Shown in pieces: positions 25,129 through 33,699 of a stretch of 54,246 nt of DNA. The stretch's first letter is position 1. Each line of letters begins with the position of its first letter. A program made the position numbers and the translations under genes. Source of the DNA: an uncultured Candidatus Actinomarina sp. (GTDB taxonomy: Bacteria; Actinomycetota; Acidimicrobiia; Actinomarinales; Actinomarinaceae); assembly GCA_902576605.1 (NCBI GenBank), contig CACGVI010000006.1, forward strand, positions 1 through 54,246. Direction: 5' to 3'. The notes beneath the pieces were generated by a model that made no database searches, was not told the origin of the DNA, and saw only the letters and a program-made list of their open reading frames with translations.

Positions 25129-25855
25129 ATGGTCTACTATCAAAAGAAAAAAAGGTGCAAATGATGCAAAAAGAGGTAAATTATTTGCAAAGTTAATTAA
25201 AGGAATAGAAGTAGCTGCAAAAAACGGTGGTACTGATCCATCAGCAAATGCATCTCTATATCAAGCAATTTCAAAAGCGAAATCCAGTTCCGTTCCTAAT
25301 GACAATATTGAACGAGCTTTAAAAAGGATTGACGGAAATGCTGATACTGGAGAAATATTTGAACTAACGTATGAAGGTTATGGACCATTTGGAGTAGCTA
25401 TTTTAATTAACTGTCTAACTGATAATAAAAATAGAACATCCTCTGATGTTAGAGCTGCTTTAACTAAAAACAACGGTTCAATGGGCAATCCTGGTAGTGT
25501 TAATTATTTATTTGAAAGAAAGGCTATATTTCAATTCGACACATTCGATGATGAACTTATTGAAATGGGTATAAACAACAATTGTTTAGAAATTCAAGAA
25601 GATAAAAATTCATTAACATTCGAATACGATCCTAAGGATTTTAAGTTAATTTATGAACTTTTCAACTCAAGCCCTTACACACCATCCAATGCTGAAATAG
25701 CATATATACCTTCTTCATCAATAAATTTAAAAGCTGATCAATTCACTAAAGTAACCAAATTGATTGAGTCTCTAGAAGAACTTGACGATGTTCAAGACGT
25801 TTACGCAAATTTTGATATTGAAGAAAAAGAACTAGAGTCATTACTTTCTGAATAA
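25112..25855 (+). CDS. yebC: YebC/PmpR family regulatory protein
   Basis: A 247-residue cytoplasmic protein with the invariant N-terminus '[39 protein letters not shown]' and '[22 protein letters not shown]'. Members were described as transcriptional regulators; more recent work links YebC-type proteins to relief of ribosome stalling on proline stretches. In most Actinobacteria the next genes are ruvC-ruvA-ruvB; here a small nuclease gene follows instead. Confidence 0.95.
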   Translation: [247 protein letters not shown]

Positions 25856-25862
25856 TAAAAAG

Positions 25863-25874
25863 TAATATTTAGAT
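25863..25874 (+). promoter_or_regulatory. Leaderless-type -10 element before the resolvase-like gene
   Basis: TAATAT, then TTAGAT (6 nt), then ATG, within the 19-nt gap between yebC and the next gene. No SD is visible, so this gene may have its own promoter. Confidence 0.5.
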
Positions 25875-26228
25875 ATGGTTAATAAAGCAAAAAAACAGGG
25901 AACTACGTACGAAACAAATATAGTAAATAGATTAAATAAAAATAATAAATTTAAATCACAACGATTTGCTGAAGGTGGATCGAAAGATTTAGGAGATGTC
26001 CAACTTTTCGTTGATGATGAAGAATATTTTATAGAAGCTAAATCCCGACAAAATTTAAACATTCATCAATCATTAGATAAAGCAATAGAAAAATCAGGAA
26101 GTGATAATACTGTTTTATTTTGGAAAAAGTTAAAAAAGAGAGATGGTAATTCTAGAAGATCATCAGACGGTATGCCAGAAGTTGTATCAATGTCATATGA
26201 TTTATTTATTAAATTATTAAATAAATAA
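25875..26228 (+). CDS. PDDEXK nuclease, Holliday-junction-resolvase-like
   Basis: A 117-residue basic protein with the small-resolvase layout: N-terminal 'KKQGTTYETNIVNRLNKN' (Glu13), then 'GGSKDLGDVQLF' (Asp41), then 'EEYFIEAKS' (Glu54, Lys56). This Glu, Asp, Glu-x-Lys series is the metal-binding core of the PDDEXK fold in archaeal Hjc and in resolvase-like genes of actinobacteria and their phages, which also share the 'KGT..E', 'GSKD.GD' and 'vsM....F..LL' elements. It occupies the slot between yebC and queA where ruvC, ruvA and ruvB normally lie, and none of those three is present. A function in resolving recombination junctions is inferred; a restriction-type nuclease is the alternative. 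Confidence 0.72.
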   Translation: MVNKAKKQGTTYETNIVNRLNKNNKFKSQRFAEGGSKDLGDVQLFVDDEEYFIEAKSRQNLNIHQSLDKAIEKSGSDNTVLFWKKLKKRDGNSRRSSDGMPEVVSMSYDLFIKLLNK

Positions 26229-27223
26229 TGCCTTTTGAGTCAAAGGTTTATAATTACAATCTTCCTAAAGAGTCTATAAACCAAACTCCATATACAGATC
26301 CAAATTTATCTAAATTATTAATAGCTGATACAAAACAAATTATTGAATTTAAAGATATAAGCTCAATAATAAAGAAGCCATCATTATTCATTCTGAACAA
26401 ATCTCAAGTACAAAGTGTAAGAGTTGTAAGTAAAAAATCTACTGGAGGAAAGATAGAAGTATTTGTTTTAGACGTTCAATCTACTTATATTGCTACATGT
26501 TTAATTAAATCCTCTGATAAAAAAGTCCTTAATAAAAAATATAAACTTCAAAATTTTAACTTCGAAATTATAAGAATCTTAAATGATACATATGAGATTA
26601 AATTTAATATTCCAGTGACAGAAATAATTAAAAGTTATGGACAAATTCCGTTGCCCCCATACATAAAAGATGATTCTTCTAAGTATGAATATTACAACAA
26701 CCAATTTGCTGAAGGTGGGTTTTCTGTTGCATCTCCAACGGCAGGTTTACATTTTTCTAATCAACAAATACATAAACTTACAAAAGAAGGACACAAATTT
26801 ATTTTTATCAATTTAGATGTGAATATAGATACTTTTAAACCTATAACCGAAAGATATTTAGAAGATCACAAAATACATAAAGAAAATTATCAAATCAGTA
26901 AAAATGATTTTGAAATAATTTTAGAAGCTAAAAGTTCAAATACAGATATTTATTGTATTGGAACAACATCATTAAGAGCTATAGAATCTGCTTATGTAAC
27001 TGGAGAGCTTTCAAGTTCTACAGATTATTTTATATATCCAGATACAAAAATTAACATCCCTAATTATTTGATAACTAATTTTCATGCACCTAATAGTTCA
27101 CTACTTTCAATAGTGGATTGTATATACGGGTCACAATGGAAAGATTTATATAATTTTGCTATTGATTCTGAATTAAAATTTTTAAGTTTTGGTGATGCAG
27201 TACTATTTAATGTAAATGAATAA
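26228..27223 (+). CDS. queA: S-adenosylmethionine:tRNA ribosyltransferase-isomerase
   Basis: Transfers the ribosyl moiety of SAM to preQ1 in tRNA and isomerises it to epoxyqueuosine. The 331-residue protein has 'YNLPKESINQTPYTD' at the N-terminus, 'YGQIPLPPYIK', 'FSVASPTAGLHFS' and the C-terminal 'TDYFIYPDTKINIPNYLITNFHAPNSSLLSIV', all diagnostic. It overlaps the resolvase-like gene by 1 nt and tgt by 8 nt. In many bacteria queA and tgt follow ruvB and precede yajC, an arrangement preserved here apart from the missing ruv genes. Confidence 0.96.
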   Translation: MPFESKVYNYNLPKESINQTPYTDPNLSKLLIADTKQIIEFKDISSIIKKPSLFILNKSQVQSVRVVSKKSTGGKIEVFVLDVQSTYIATCLIKSSDKKVLNKKYKLQNFNFEIIRILNDTYEIKFNIPVTEIIKSYGQIPLPPYIKDDSSKYEYYNNQFAEGGFSVASPTAGLHFSNQQIHKLTKEGHKFIFINLDVNIDTFKPITERYLEDHKIHKENYQISKNDFEIILEAKSSNTDIYCIGTTSLRAIESAYVTGELSSSTDYFIYPDTKINIPNYLITNFHAPNSSLLSIVDCIYGSQWKDLYNFAIDSELKFLSFGDAVLFNVNE

Positions 27224-28301
27224 GATTAACTTAAAAACAATCGGTACAGATGGTAAAGCTAGAGTTAATGATGTAATAATTAATGGTAAATCTCTTCAAA
27301 CTCCTACATTCATGCCAGTTGCAACAAGAGGAGCAATTAAATCTCTCCCTCTTAATTATTTAGAAAAAACTGATGTTCTTTTAGCTAATACCTACCACCT
27401 CTATTTAAGGCCTGGGCTTGATGTAATTAAAGAGTTTGAAGGACTACATAATTTTATTGGTTGGGATAAATTAATACTGACTGATTCTGGTGGTTTCCAG
27501 GGATGGTCAATTCCAAATAAGTTAAATGAAGATGGTATAGAGTTTAAAAATATTTATGATGGATCTAAATTTTTTATGGATCCAATTTTATCAATGGATA
27601 TACAAAATACTTTAAATAGTGATATCGCAATGATTCTAGATTCCTTAGTGGATATAGATAAAGATTATAACAATCAGCTTGAATCTATAAATACAACAAA
27701 AAAATGGGCTGAAATTGCTCGTGAATATCATTCGAATAACAATCAATCATTATTTGGAATTGTGCAGGGAGGTAAGTTTCTTGAATTGAGAGAAAAATCA
27801 TCTATCGATATGGTTTCATTAAATTTTGATGGTTACGCAATAGGTGGACTAGCAATTGGTGAAACTCCGGAGGAGAGAAAAAGCATAGTAGATTTTACTG
27901 TAGATTTTCTTCCAAAAGATAAATTAAGGTATGTAATGGGCTTAGGTGATATTGAAGGAATGCTTAATCTAATAGATTCAGGGATAGATATGTTTGATTG
28001 CGTATGGCCTGCTCGTTTAGCACGACACGGAAAAATAATTAATAAAGGTAAATTCTTTAATCTGAAAAATAGTCAATATAAAAACGACACAGAACCTATG
28101 GTTTTAGACTGTGATTGTTTAGTCTGTGAAAAATATTCAAAAGCATATTTAAGACATTTACTTATAAATGAATCTACTTCAGCATGGCTATATTTGACTT
28201 TACATAATATATCTCAGACTGAAAATATACTTTCCGAAGTTAGAAAAAGTATATTAAACTCAGAATTTGAAAACTATAAAGAAAGTATCATAAATGGATG
28301 A
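27216..28301 (+). CDS. tgt: Queuine tRNA-ribosyltransferase (tRNA-guanine transglycosylase)
   Basis: Exchanges guanine-34 for preQ1 in tRNAs with GUN anticodons. The 361-residue TIM barrel shows 'DVLLANTYHLYLRPG', the active-site region 'LTDSGGFQGWS', 'GYAIGGLAIGE', the nucleophile region 'GIDMFDCVWPARLARHG' and the zinc site 'CDCLVCEKYSKAYLRHLL' with a later His. Together with queA this indicates a queuosine pathway, although preQ1 synthesis genes (queCDEF) are not in the window and preQ1 could be salvaged. It overlaps yajC by 8 nt. Confidence 0.97.
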   Translation: MNKINLKTIGTDGKARVNDVIINGKSLQTPTFMPVATRGAIKSLPLNYLEKTDVLLANTYHLYLRPGLDVIKEFEGLHNFIGWDKLILTDSGGFQGWSIPNKLNEDGIEFKNIYDGSKFFMDPILSMDIQNTLNSDIAMILDSLVDIDKDYNNQLESINTTKKWAEIAREYHSNNNQSLFGIVQGGKFLELREKSSIDMVSLNFDGYAIGGLAIGETPEERKSIVDFTVDFLPKDKLRYVMGLGDIEGMLNLIDSGIDMFDCVWPARLARHGKIINKGKFFNLKNSQYKNDTEPMVLDCDCLVCEKYSKAYLRHLLINESTSAWLYLTLHNISQTENILSEVRKSILNSEFENYKESIING

Positions 28302-28542
28302 TTTAATTGCCCTTTTACCGTTAGTAACGGTTTTCTTATTGTTTTATTTAATCCTTTACATACCTCAAAGAAGACGCCAAAAAAAACATAAATCTTATAT
28401 TGAAGCATTAAAAATTGGCGATGATGTTGTCACTGATTCTGGTATATACGGTAGAGTTACCAATATAAAAGAAGAGAGCATAACGCTTGTCCTTAAAAAA
28501 GGTGAAATTGAAATATTAAAGAGCAAAATACTTCATAAATAA
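28294..28542 (+). CDS. yajC: Sec accessory protein YajC
   Basis: An 82-residue single-span membrane protein: N-terminal helix (LLPLVTVFLLFYLILYI), then the characteristic 'PQRRRQKKHKSYIEALKIGDDVVTDSGIYGRVTNI' and a short C-terminal beta domain. It associates with SecDF and the SecYEG translocon. secD follows after 3 nt, the usual neighbour. Confidence 0.93.
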   Translation: MDDLIALLPLVTVFLLFYLILYIPQRRRQKKHKSYIEALKIGDDVVTDSGIYGRVTNIKEESITLVLKKGEIEILKSKILHK

Positions 28543-28545
28543 ATC

Positions 28546-29991
28546 ATGAAACGAATCATAAAACTTTTATTTTTACCATTACTTTCTGCAGGTTTGTTAA
28601 CTTATGTATTCATGAATTCAATACAACCTAAACTAGGCCTTGATCTCCAGGGTGGTATATCAGTTATTCTGACAGCTGAAGAAGATACTGAACCAGAACT
28701 AATTGAACAAGCTGTTGAAATTATGAGAACAAGAATTGCAGCATTTGGAGAAGTGCAAGAACCTGAAATATCAATAAGTGGAGAAAACTCTGTATTAGTT
28801 CAACTACCAGGTTTAACTGACCAGGAAAAAGCATTAGAAGCAGTAGGGACAACGGGTTTATTAACATTTCGGCCAGTTATTAGTTCTTCAATGCAATCTG
28901 GTTATTCGCCAGCTTTAACTATTACTGAAAATCCTGATGATCCAGAAAATCCTATAATTACAGCAGTTCCCGGTGTAAATGAATTAACAGGATTGTCTAT
29001 AAATGATGACCCTTCAACTACTTCTTATTTATTATCAATCAGAGATGGATTCCCAGTTATTTATGAATTAGGCCCAGCTGAGTTAACAGGTAATGATATT
29101 GACGATGCTTTAGCTGTGTATCCGCAAAACGAATGGGTTGTACAATTAAATTTTAAGGATGAATCTGCTGATAAGTTTACTGAGTTAACAAAAGTTCTAG
29201 CATCTAATATTGGAGACCAACGTAAATTAGCAATAGTTTTAGATGAGGAAGTAATTTCTGCTCCTCAAGTAGCCTTTGATGTTAATCCAGATATTGGTAT
29301 TACAGGAGGAACTGCATCTATTTCTATGGGTAATGTTGATCAAGGTGAATCTGCAAATAACCTTGCAGTTATATTACGCTATGGTGCTTTGCCAGTTTCA
29401 TTTGAAAGATCTTCAATTCAAAAAGTATCAGCTACTTTAGGTGAAAATACACTTAATTTAGGTCTACAAGCTGGATTAGTAGGTCTTATTATCGTAAGCA
29501 TATTTTTATTACTTTATTACCGTCTTTCTGGCTTAATAGCGATTGTTGGCTTAGCATCTTTTGGTGCTCTATTTTACTCAGTTATTTCACTTCTTGGTGA
29601 ATGGCAAGGATACACGTTAACTCTTGCTGGAATAGCGGGTGTTATTGTATCAATTGGACTTACAGCTGACTCATATATAGTGATATTTGAAAAACTTAAA
29701 GATGAATTAAAAATTGGACGTTCTTTCAATTTTGCTACTGAAAAAGCAGTTAAAGAAGCTTGGAAAACAATATTAGTAGCTGACTTTGTTTCAATCATTG
29801 CAGCTATCATTCTTTACTTACTAGCTGTAGGGCCTATTAGAGGTTTTGCTTTAACTCTAGGATTAGCAACAGTATTTGATTTGTTTTATACAAGAATGTT
29901 CATATCAACTGCAGTGCCTGTTGTTGGTAATATGACTGATAATCCAAGATTTTATTTTCCTTTGAATAGAAAGGATATTGAGAATGTTTAA
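28546..29991 (+). CDS. secD: Protein translocase subunit SecD
   Basis: An RND-type membrane subunit that uses the proton motive force to drive late steps of protein export. The 481-residue protein has an N-terminal helix, the 'LGLDLQGGISVILTAE' motif, an extracytoplasmic P1 domain (about residues 35-300), and five C-terminal membrane helices. The latter include 'LGLQAGLVGLIIVSIFLLLYYRLSGLIA', 'TLTLAGIAGVIVSIGLTADSYIVIFEKLKDEL', carrying the conserved Asp of the proton path, and 'GFALTLGLATVFDLF'. It overlaps secF by 8 nt. Confidence 0.96.
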   Translation: MKRIIKLLFLPLLSAGLLTYVFMNSIQPKLGLDLQGGISVILTAEEDTEPELIEQAVEIMRTRIAAFGEVQEPEISISGENSVLVQLPGLTDQEKALEAVGTTGLLTFRPVISSSMQSGYSPALTITENPDDPENPIITAVPGVNELTGLSINDDPSTTSYLLSIRDGFPVIYELGPAELTGNDIDDALAVYPQNEWVVQLNFKDESADKFTELTKVLASNIGDQRKLAIVLDEEVISAPQVAFDVNPDIGITGGTASISMGNVDQGESANNLAVILRYGALPVSFERSSIQKVSATLGENTLNLGLQAGLVGLIIVSIFLLLYYRLSGLIAIVGLASFGALFYSVISLLGEWQGYTLTLAGIAGVIVSIGLTADSYIVIFEKLKDELKIGRSFNFATEKAVKEAWKTILVADFVSIIAAIILYLLAVGPIRGFALTLGLATVFDLFYTRMFISTAVPVVGNMTDNPRFYFPLNRKDIENV

Positions 29992-30892
29992 AAGATTATT
30001 TCTTGGTACTACACAAATTGACTTTAAAGATATAGGTCCAAGATTTTATAAAATATTCGTCGTTGAAATGTTAATATTTGGAGCAATTCTAATAGCTTCT
30101 CTTTTTGGTTTCTTGTCATTAAATTTATCTGTTGATTTTACTGGTGGAACAACATATCAACTAGATACTGAATATTCTGATAATGATATTGCAGATGTTT
30201 TAGACAACTCTATCTTAGAAGTTTCTCGTTATCAAACATTTGAAAACTCTAATACATTAATTTTTAGAGCTGTAGAGTCCACACAAGATAATGAAACAGA
30301 ATTTTTAAATTATCTAGGTAATAAATTTGATGTACCAACTGGAGAAATAGATTTTCAAAGAGTTGGCCCAACTTTTGGTCAAGATATCACTGAGAAAGGT
30401 ATTAGGGCATTAGTTATATTCCTTACAATAATCGCTTTACTTATTTCGCTAAGATATGAATACAGGTATTCCTTTATTGCTCTAGTTGCGTTACTACATG
30501 ACTTATTGTTAACTTTCTCAATTTATATTCTTATAGGTCTTGAAATTACGCCTTCAACAGTAATAGCACTTTTAACTATTCTTGGTTATTCCCTCTATGA
30601 CACAGTTATATTATTTGATAAATTAAGTGACTCGCAAAAAGTATTTAAGTTAAATAGTTTAAATAAAGATGTACTAAACAAAACATTTAATGAAGTATTG
30701 ATGAGAAGTATTAACACATCATTAACATCTGCTATACCTATAATTTCAATTATTGTCATTGGTAATTATTTAGGAATTGAAGGCAATCTTGCTGATTTCG
30801 CAATACCATTGCTAATTGGTATAGTTTCCGGTACGTATAGTTCTATATTTGTTACTGTTCCATTTTTATCAAAAATTATTAAAACCAAATAA
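29984..30892 (+). CDS. secF: Protein translocase subunit SecF
   Basis: Partner of SecD in the SecDF complex. From ATG 29984 the protein has 302 residues: an N-terminal helix, 'LSVDFTGGTTYQL', 'VGPTFGQDITEKGIRALVIFLTIIALLISLRYEYRYSFIALVALLHDLL' and 'VIALLTILGYSLYDTVILFDKL', the typical proton-relay region. The track begins at a TTG two codons earlier; ATG 29984 yields the 8-nt overlap ATGTTTAA with secD, the commonest arrangement in this window. Confidence 0.95.
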   Translation: MFKRLFLGTTQIDFKDIGPRFYKIFVVEMLIFGAILIASLFGFLSLNLSVDFTGGTTYQLDTEYSDNDIADVLDNSILEVSRYQTFENSNTLIFRAVESTQDNETEFLNYLGNKFDVPTGEIDFQRVGPTFGQDITEKGIRALVIFLTIIALLISLRYEYRYSFIALVALLHDLLLTFSIYILIGLEITPSTVIALLTILGYSLYDTVILFDKLSDSQKVFKLNSLNKDVLNKTFNEVLMRSINTSLTSAIPIISIIVIGNYLGIEGNLADFAIPLLIGIVSGTYSSIFVTVPFLSKIIKTK

Positions 30893-30898
30893 ATTTAG

Positions 30899-30910
30899 TA
30901 CCATTAAGTT
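30899..30910 (+). promoter_or_regulatory. Possible leaderless-type -10 element before rel
   Basis: TACCAT, then 6 nt, then ATG, in the 18-nt gap between secF and rel. It fits the TANNNT pattern of other genes here but is a weak match on its own. Confidence 0.3.
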
Positions 30911-33076
30911 ATGGCAACTATAAGCCCATCAAAAGAAGTAAATAAACTATACGACAAATTATTAGGTTATTTTAATCCTAAGGATCAGGCATATATAAAT
31001 AGAGCATTTCAATATGCCTATAATGGTCACAATGGACAAAATAGAAAATCTGGTGAGCCCTATATTACACATCCATTACATGTTGCATTATATTTGTGTG
31101 AGTTAAATTTTGATAAAGAAACGATTGCAGCAGCATTACTACATGATCTAATAGAAGATACTGATATAACATATGAAGATTTAAAAAAAGAATTTGGAGA
31201 AGAAGTTGCTGAAATAGTAGATGGGGTCACCAAATTAGATAAGATCAAATACAGCAGTAACGAAGAAGCAAAAGCGGATGCTATAAGAAAAATGGTTATC
31301 GCTATGTCAAAGGATATACGAGTATTAATACTTAAATTAGCTGACAGATTGCACAATATTCAAACTATAGAATATCACCAAGATTGGAAACAAGAAAAGA
31401 TCGCTAATGAAACATTGTATGTTTACGCTCCACTGGCTCACAGATTAGGTTTTCAATCAATAAAGCATGTTCTTGAAGATAAATCATTCAAAATCTTACA
31501 TGCAAATCAAGATAAAGAAATAAAAGATATGATTACAGAGACAAATCCTGACCGTGATTCTCAAATAGGAAGTGCTATTGAAATTATAAAAACTCTTTTG
31601 AACGATAATTCTATGTCTGCTGAAGTATATGGAAGACCAAAACACAATTATTCAATATATAAGAAAATTGTTAACCAAGGACTTACTTTCAGTGAAATTA
31701 ATGATCTTATTGGAATAAGAATAGTGACAGATGATGTTAAAAATTGCTACACAATACTTGGTCTAATTCATGCTAACTTTCAACCTGTACTTGGTAGATT
31801 TAAAGATTTTATTTCAATGCCAAAATTTAATCTCTATCAAAGTTTACATACAACAGTGTTAACTAGTGATGGAACCAAGATGGAGATACAAATAAGAACA
31901 CATGATATGCACTACAGAGCAGAATATGGTGTAGCCGCTCATTGGAAATATAAAGAAAAACCATCAAATGACCTTACATCATGGACTAATGAGTTATCAG
32001 AAATTTCAAATGAATACCCAGATCCAAATGAATTCTTACAACACATGAAACTTGATCTGTATGAAAATGAAGTATTTTGCTTAACCCCAGAAGGAGATGT
32101 TATTTCTTTACCTCAGGGATCAACGCCAGTAGATTTTGCTTTTGCTATTCATACGCAAGTAGGTGAAAAATTAATAGGAGCAAAAGTAAATGGAAAATTA
32201 GTAAATTTAAGCAATCTCTTAAAATCTGGAGACACAATTGAAATATTAACTAGTAAAGATAAAGACAAAGGACCAAGTAGAGATTGGTTAAATATTGTAA
32301 AGACCTCAAGAGCAAGGTCAAAAATCAAACAATGGTATCAAAAACAAATGAAAAATGAAGACATTCAAAAAGGTAAAACTACATTGAATACTTGGTTAGA
32401 TGAAAATCCTGTAATATTAGAAACTACTTCAAAAGATCAATTGATGGATGAACTATTAAAAGATTTGAAATTACCTAATTTAGAAACACTTTATCAAAAT
32501 CTTGGAAATGGTAACACTGGAATTAATTCAATAAGTAATAGGATTAACAAAATTGTATTCCCTGGTGAAATATCCGTTGACGAAGATCTATATTCTCCTG
32601 AAATTAAAGAAGATTCAAAATCAGATTTAGTTATTGTTGAAGGATATGATGACATAAAAGTTCGAATGGGTAAGTGTTGCGTACCCGTACCAGGTGATGA
32701 CATACTTGGCTTTGTAACTATTTCTAATGGTATAGCAATACATAGATCTGATTGTTTAAATGTACAAATAGATTCAACAAAAGGTGAACGAATAATTGAT
32801 GTAAGTTGGGGATACACAGGAAATACAGGAATTATAGTATGGTTAGAGATTGAAGCTATTGATAGACCTTATCTACTTAGAGATGCAACAATAGCTATTT
32901 CTGATAATGGTGGAAATATATTGGTAGCTAAATCTGTAACAAGTAGTAAGCGAATCGTTAACCTAATATTTCAAGTTGAAATAAGCGACAATGATCAATT
33001 AGATGCAATTATTAATGATGCTAAGAATATCGAGAATGTATTTGATGCTTCCCGGATTTACCCAGGCAGAAAATGA
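30911..33076 (+). CDS. rel: Bifunctional (p)ppGpp synthetase/hydrolase Rel
   Basis: Stringent-response enzyme of 721 residues in the long RelA/SpoT layout. The HD hydrolase domain has 'ITHPLHVALYL' (His54) and 'ALLHDLIEDT' (His78, Asp79), so hydrolysis should be active. The synthetase domain has 'RFKDFISMPKFNLYQSLHTTV' and 'MEIQIRTHDMHYRAEYGVAAHWKYKE'. A TGS domain ('VFCLTPEGDVISLPQGSTPVDFAFAIHT'), a zinc-finger-like 'GKCCVPVPGDDILGFVT' segment and a C-terminal ACT domain follow. The metallo-hydrolase gene overlaps by 4 nt. It is placed between secF and hisS as in other Actinobacteria. Confidence 0.96.
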   Translation: MATISPSKEVNKLYDKLLGYFNPKDQAYINRAFQYAYNGHNGQNRKSGEPYITHPLHVALYLCELNFDKETIAAALLHDLIEDTDITYEDLKKEFGEEVAEIVDGVTKLDKIKYSSNEEAKADAIRKMVIAMSKDIRVLILKLADRLHNIQTIEYHQDWKQEKIANETLYVYAPLAHRLGFQSIKHVLEDKSFKILHANQDKEIKDMITETNPDRDSQIGSAIEIIKTLLNDNSMSAEVYGRPKHNYSIYKKIVNQGLTFSEINDLIGIRIVTDDVKNCYTILGLIHANFQPVLGRFKDFISMPKFNLYQSLHTTVLTSDGTKMEIQIRTHDMHYRAEYGVAAHWKYKEKPSNDLTSWTNELSEISNEYPDPNEFLQHMKLDLYENEVFCLTPEGDVISLPQGSTPVDFAFAIHTQVGEKLIGAKVNGKLVNLSNLLKSGDTIEILTSKDKDKGPSRDWLNIVKTSRARSKIKQWYQKQMKNEDIQKGKTTLNTWLDENPVILETTSKDQLMDELLKDLKLPNLETLYQNLGNGNTGINSISNRINKIVFPGEISVDEDLYSPEIKEDSKSDLVIVEGYDDIKVRMGKCCVPVPGDDILGFVTISNGIAIHRSDCLNVQIDSTKGERIIDVSWGYTGNTGIIVWLEIEAIDRPYLLRDATIAISDNGGNILVAKSVTSSKRIVNLIFQVEISDNDQLDAIINDAKNIENVFDASRIYPGRK

Positions 33077-33699
33077 GTTCTGTAATATATACATTTACAA
33101 GCTTCACAACATCAAATTCATATATAGTAAAGCCATTTAACGATGAAAAATGTTTTATAGTAGATCTTCCACCAGATTTAGATAGTGTTATTGAATTTAT
33201 TAATAATAAAAATCTAACTGTCGCTGGTGCGTTAATAACACACGGTCATTATGATCACTCACTAGGCCTCTCAAGCTTTGAAGGAAAAGCATATATTAAT
33301 TTAGACGATGAATTTTTAGCTAGAAACCCACAAGATCAAATTAGATCATTATTAGGAAATTCGTTTGAAGTAGGAGAGTACACAGGCGATTTATTTTCCA
33401 CTTCAGAACTACCAAGTGACATCGTTAAAGTTCATACAAATCCAGGTCATACCAAAGGAAGTGTTTCGTATGAATTCCCTGACGAAGGCTTGATATTTAC
33501 AGGAGATTTTGTATTTAAAGATGGTATCGGCAGAACAGATCTATTTACAGGCTCTATGGACGAAATGAAAAAGTCCATCAACAATACATTTCTAAATTTT
33601 AATGAAGAATATGAACTTTTACCGGGTCATGGCCCTTCAGATAAGGTAAAAACAATAAAAGAAAATAATGAATTTATTAAGATGTTTATAGATGATTGA
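33073..33699 (+). CDS. Metallo-beta-lactamase-fold hydrolase (glyoxalase II-like)
   Basis: A 208-residue single-domain MBL protein. The metal site 'HGHYDH' (His57, His59, Asp61, His62), the 'NPGHTKGSVSY' histidine, 'FTGDFVFKDGIGRTDL' with the bridging Asp, and 'LLPGHGP' are all present. This small subgroup is usually annotated as hydroxyacylglutathione hydrolase-like, but it lacks the C-terminal glutathione-binding domain, so the thioester substrate is unknown. It sits between rel and hisS, a common actinobacterial position, with overlaps of 4 nt and 8 nt. Confidence 0.9.
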   Translation: MSSVIYTFTSFTTSNSYIVKPFNDEKCFIVDLPPDLDSVIEFINNKNLTVAGALITHGHYDHSLGLSSFEGKAYINLDDEFLARNPQDQIRSLLGNSFEVGEYTGDLFSTSELPSDIVKVHTNPGHTKGSVSYEFPDEGLIFTGDFVFKDGIGRTDLFTGSMDEMKKSINNTFLNFNEEYELLPGHGPSDKVKTIKENNEFIKMFIDD

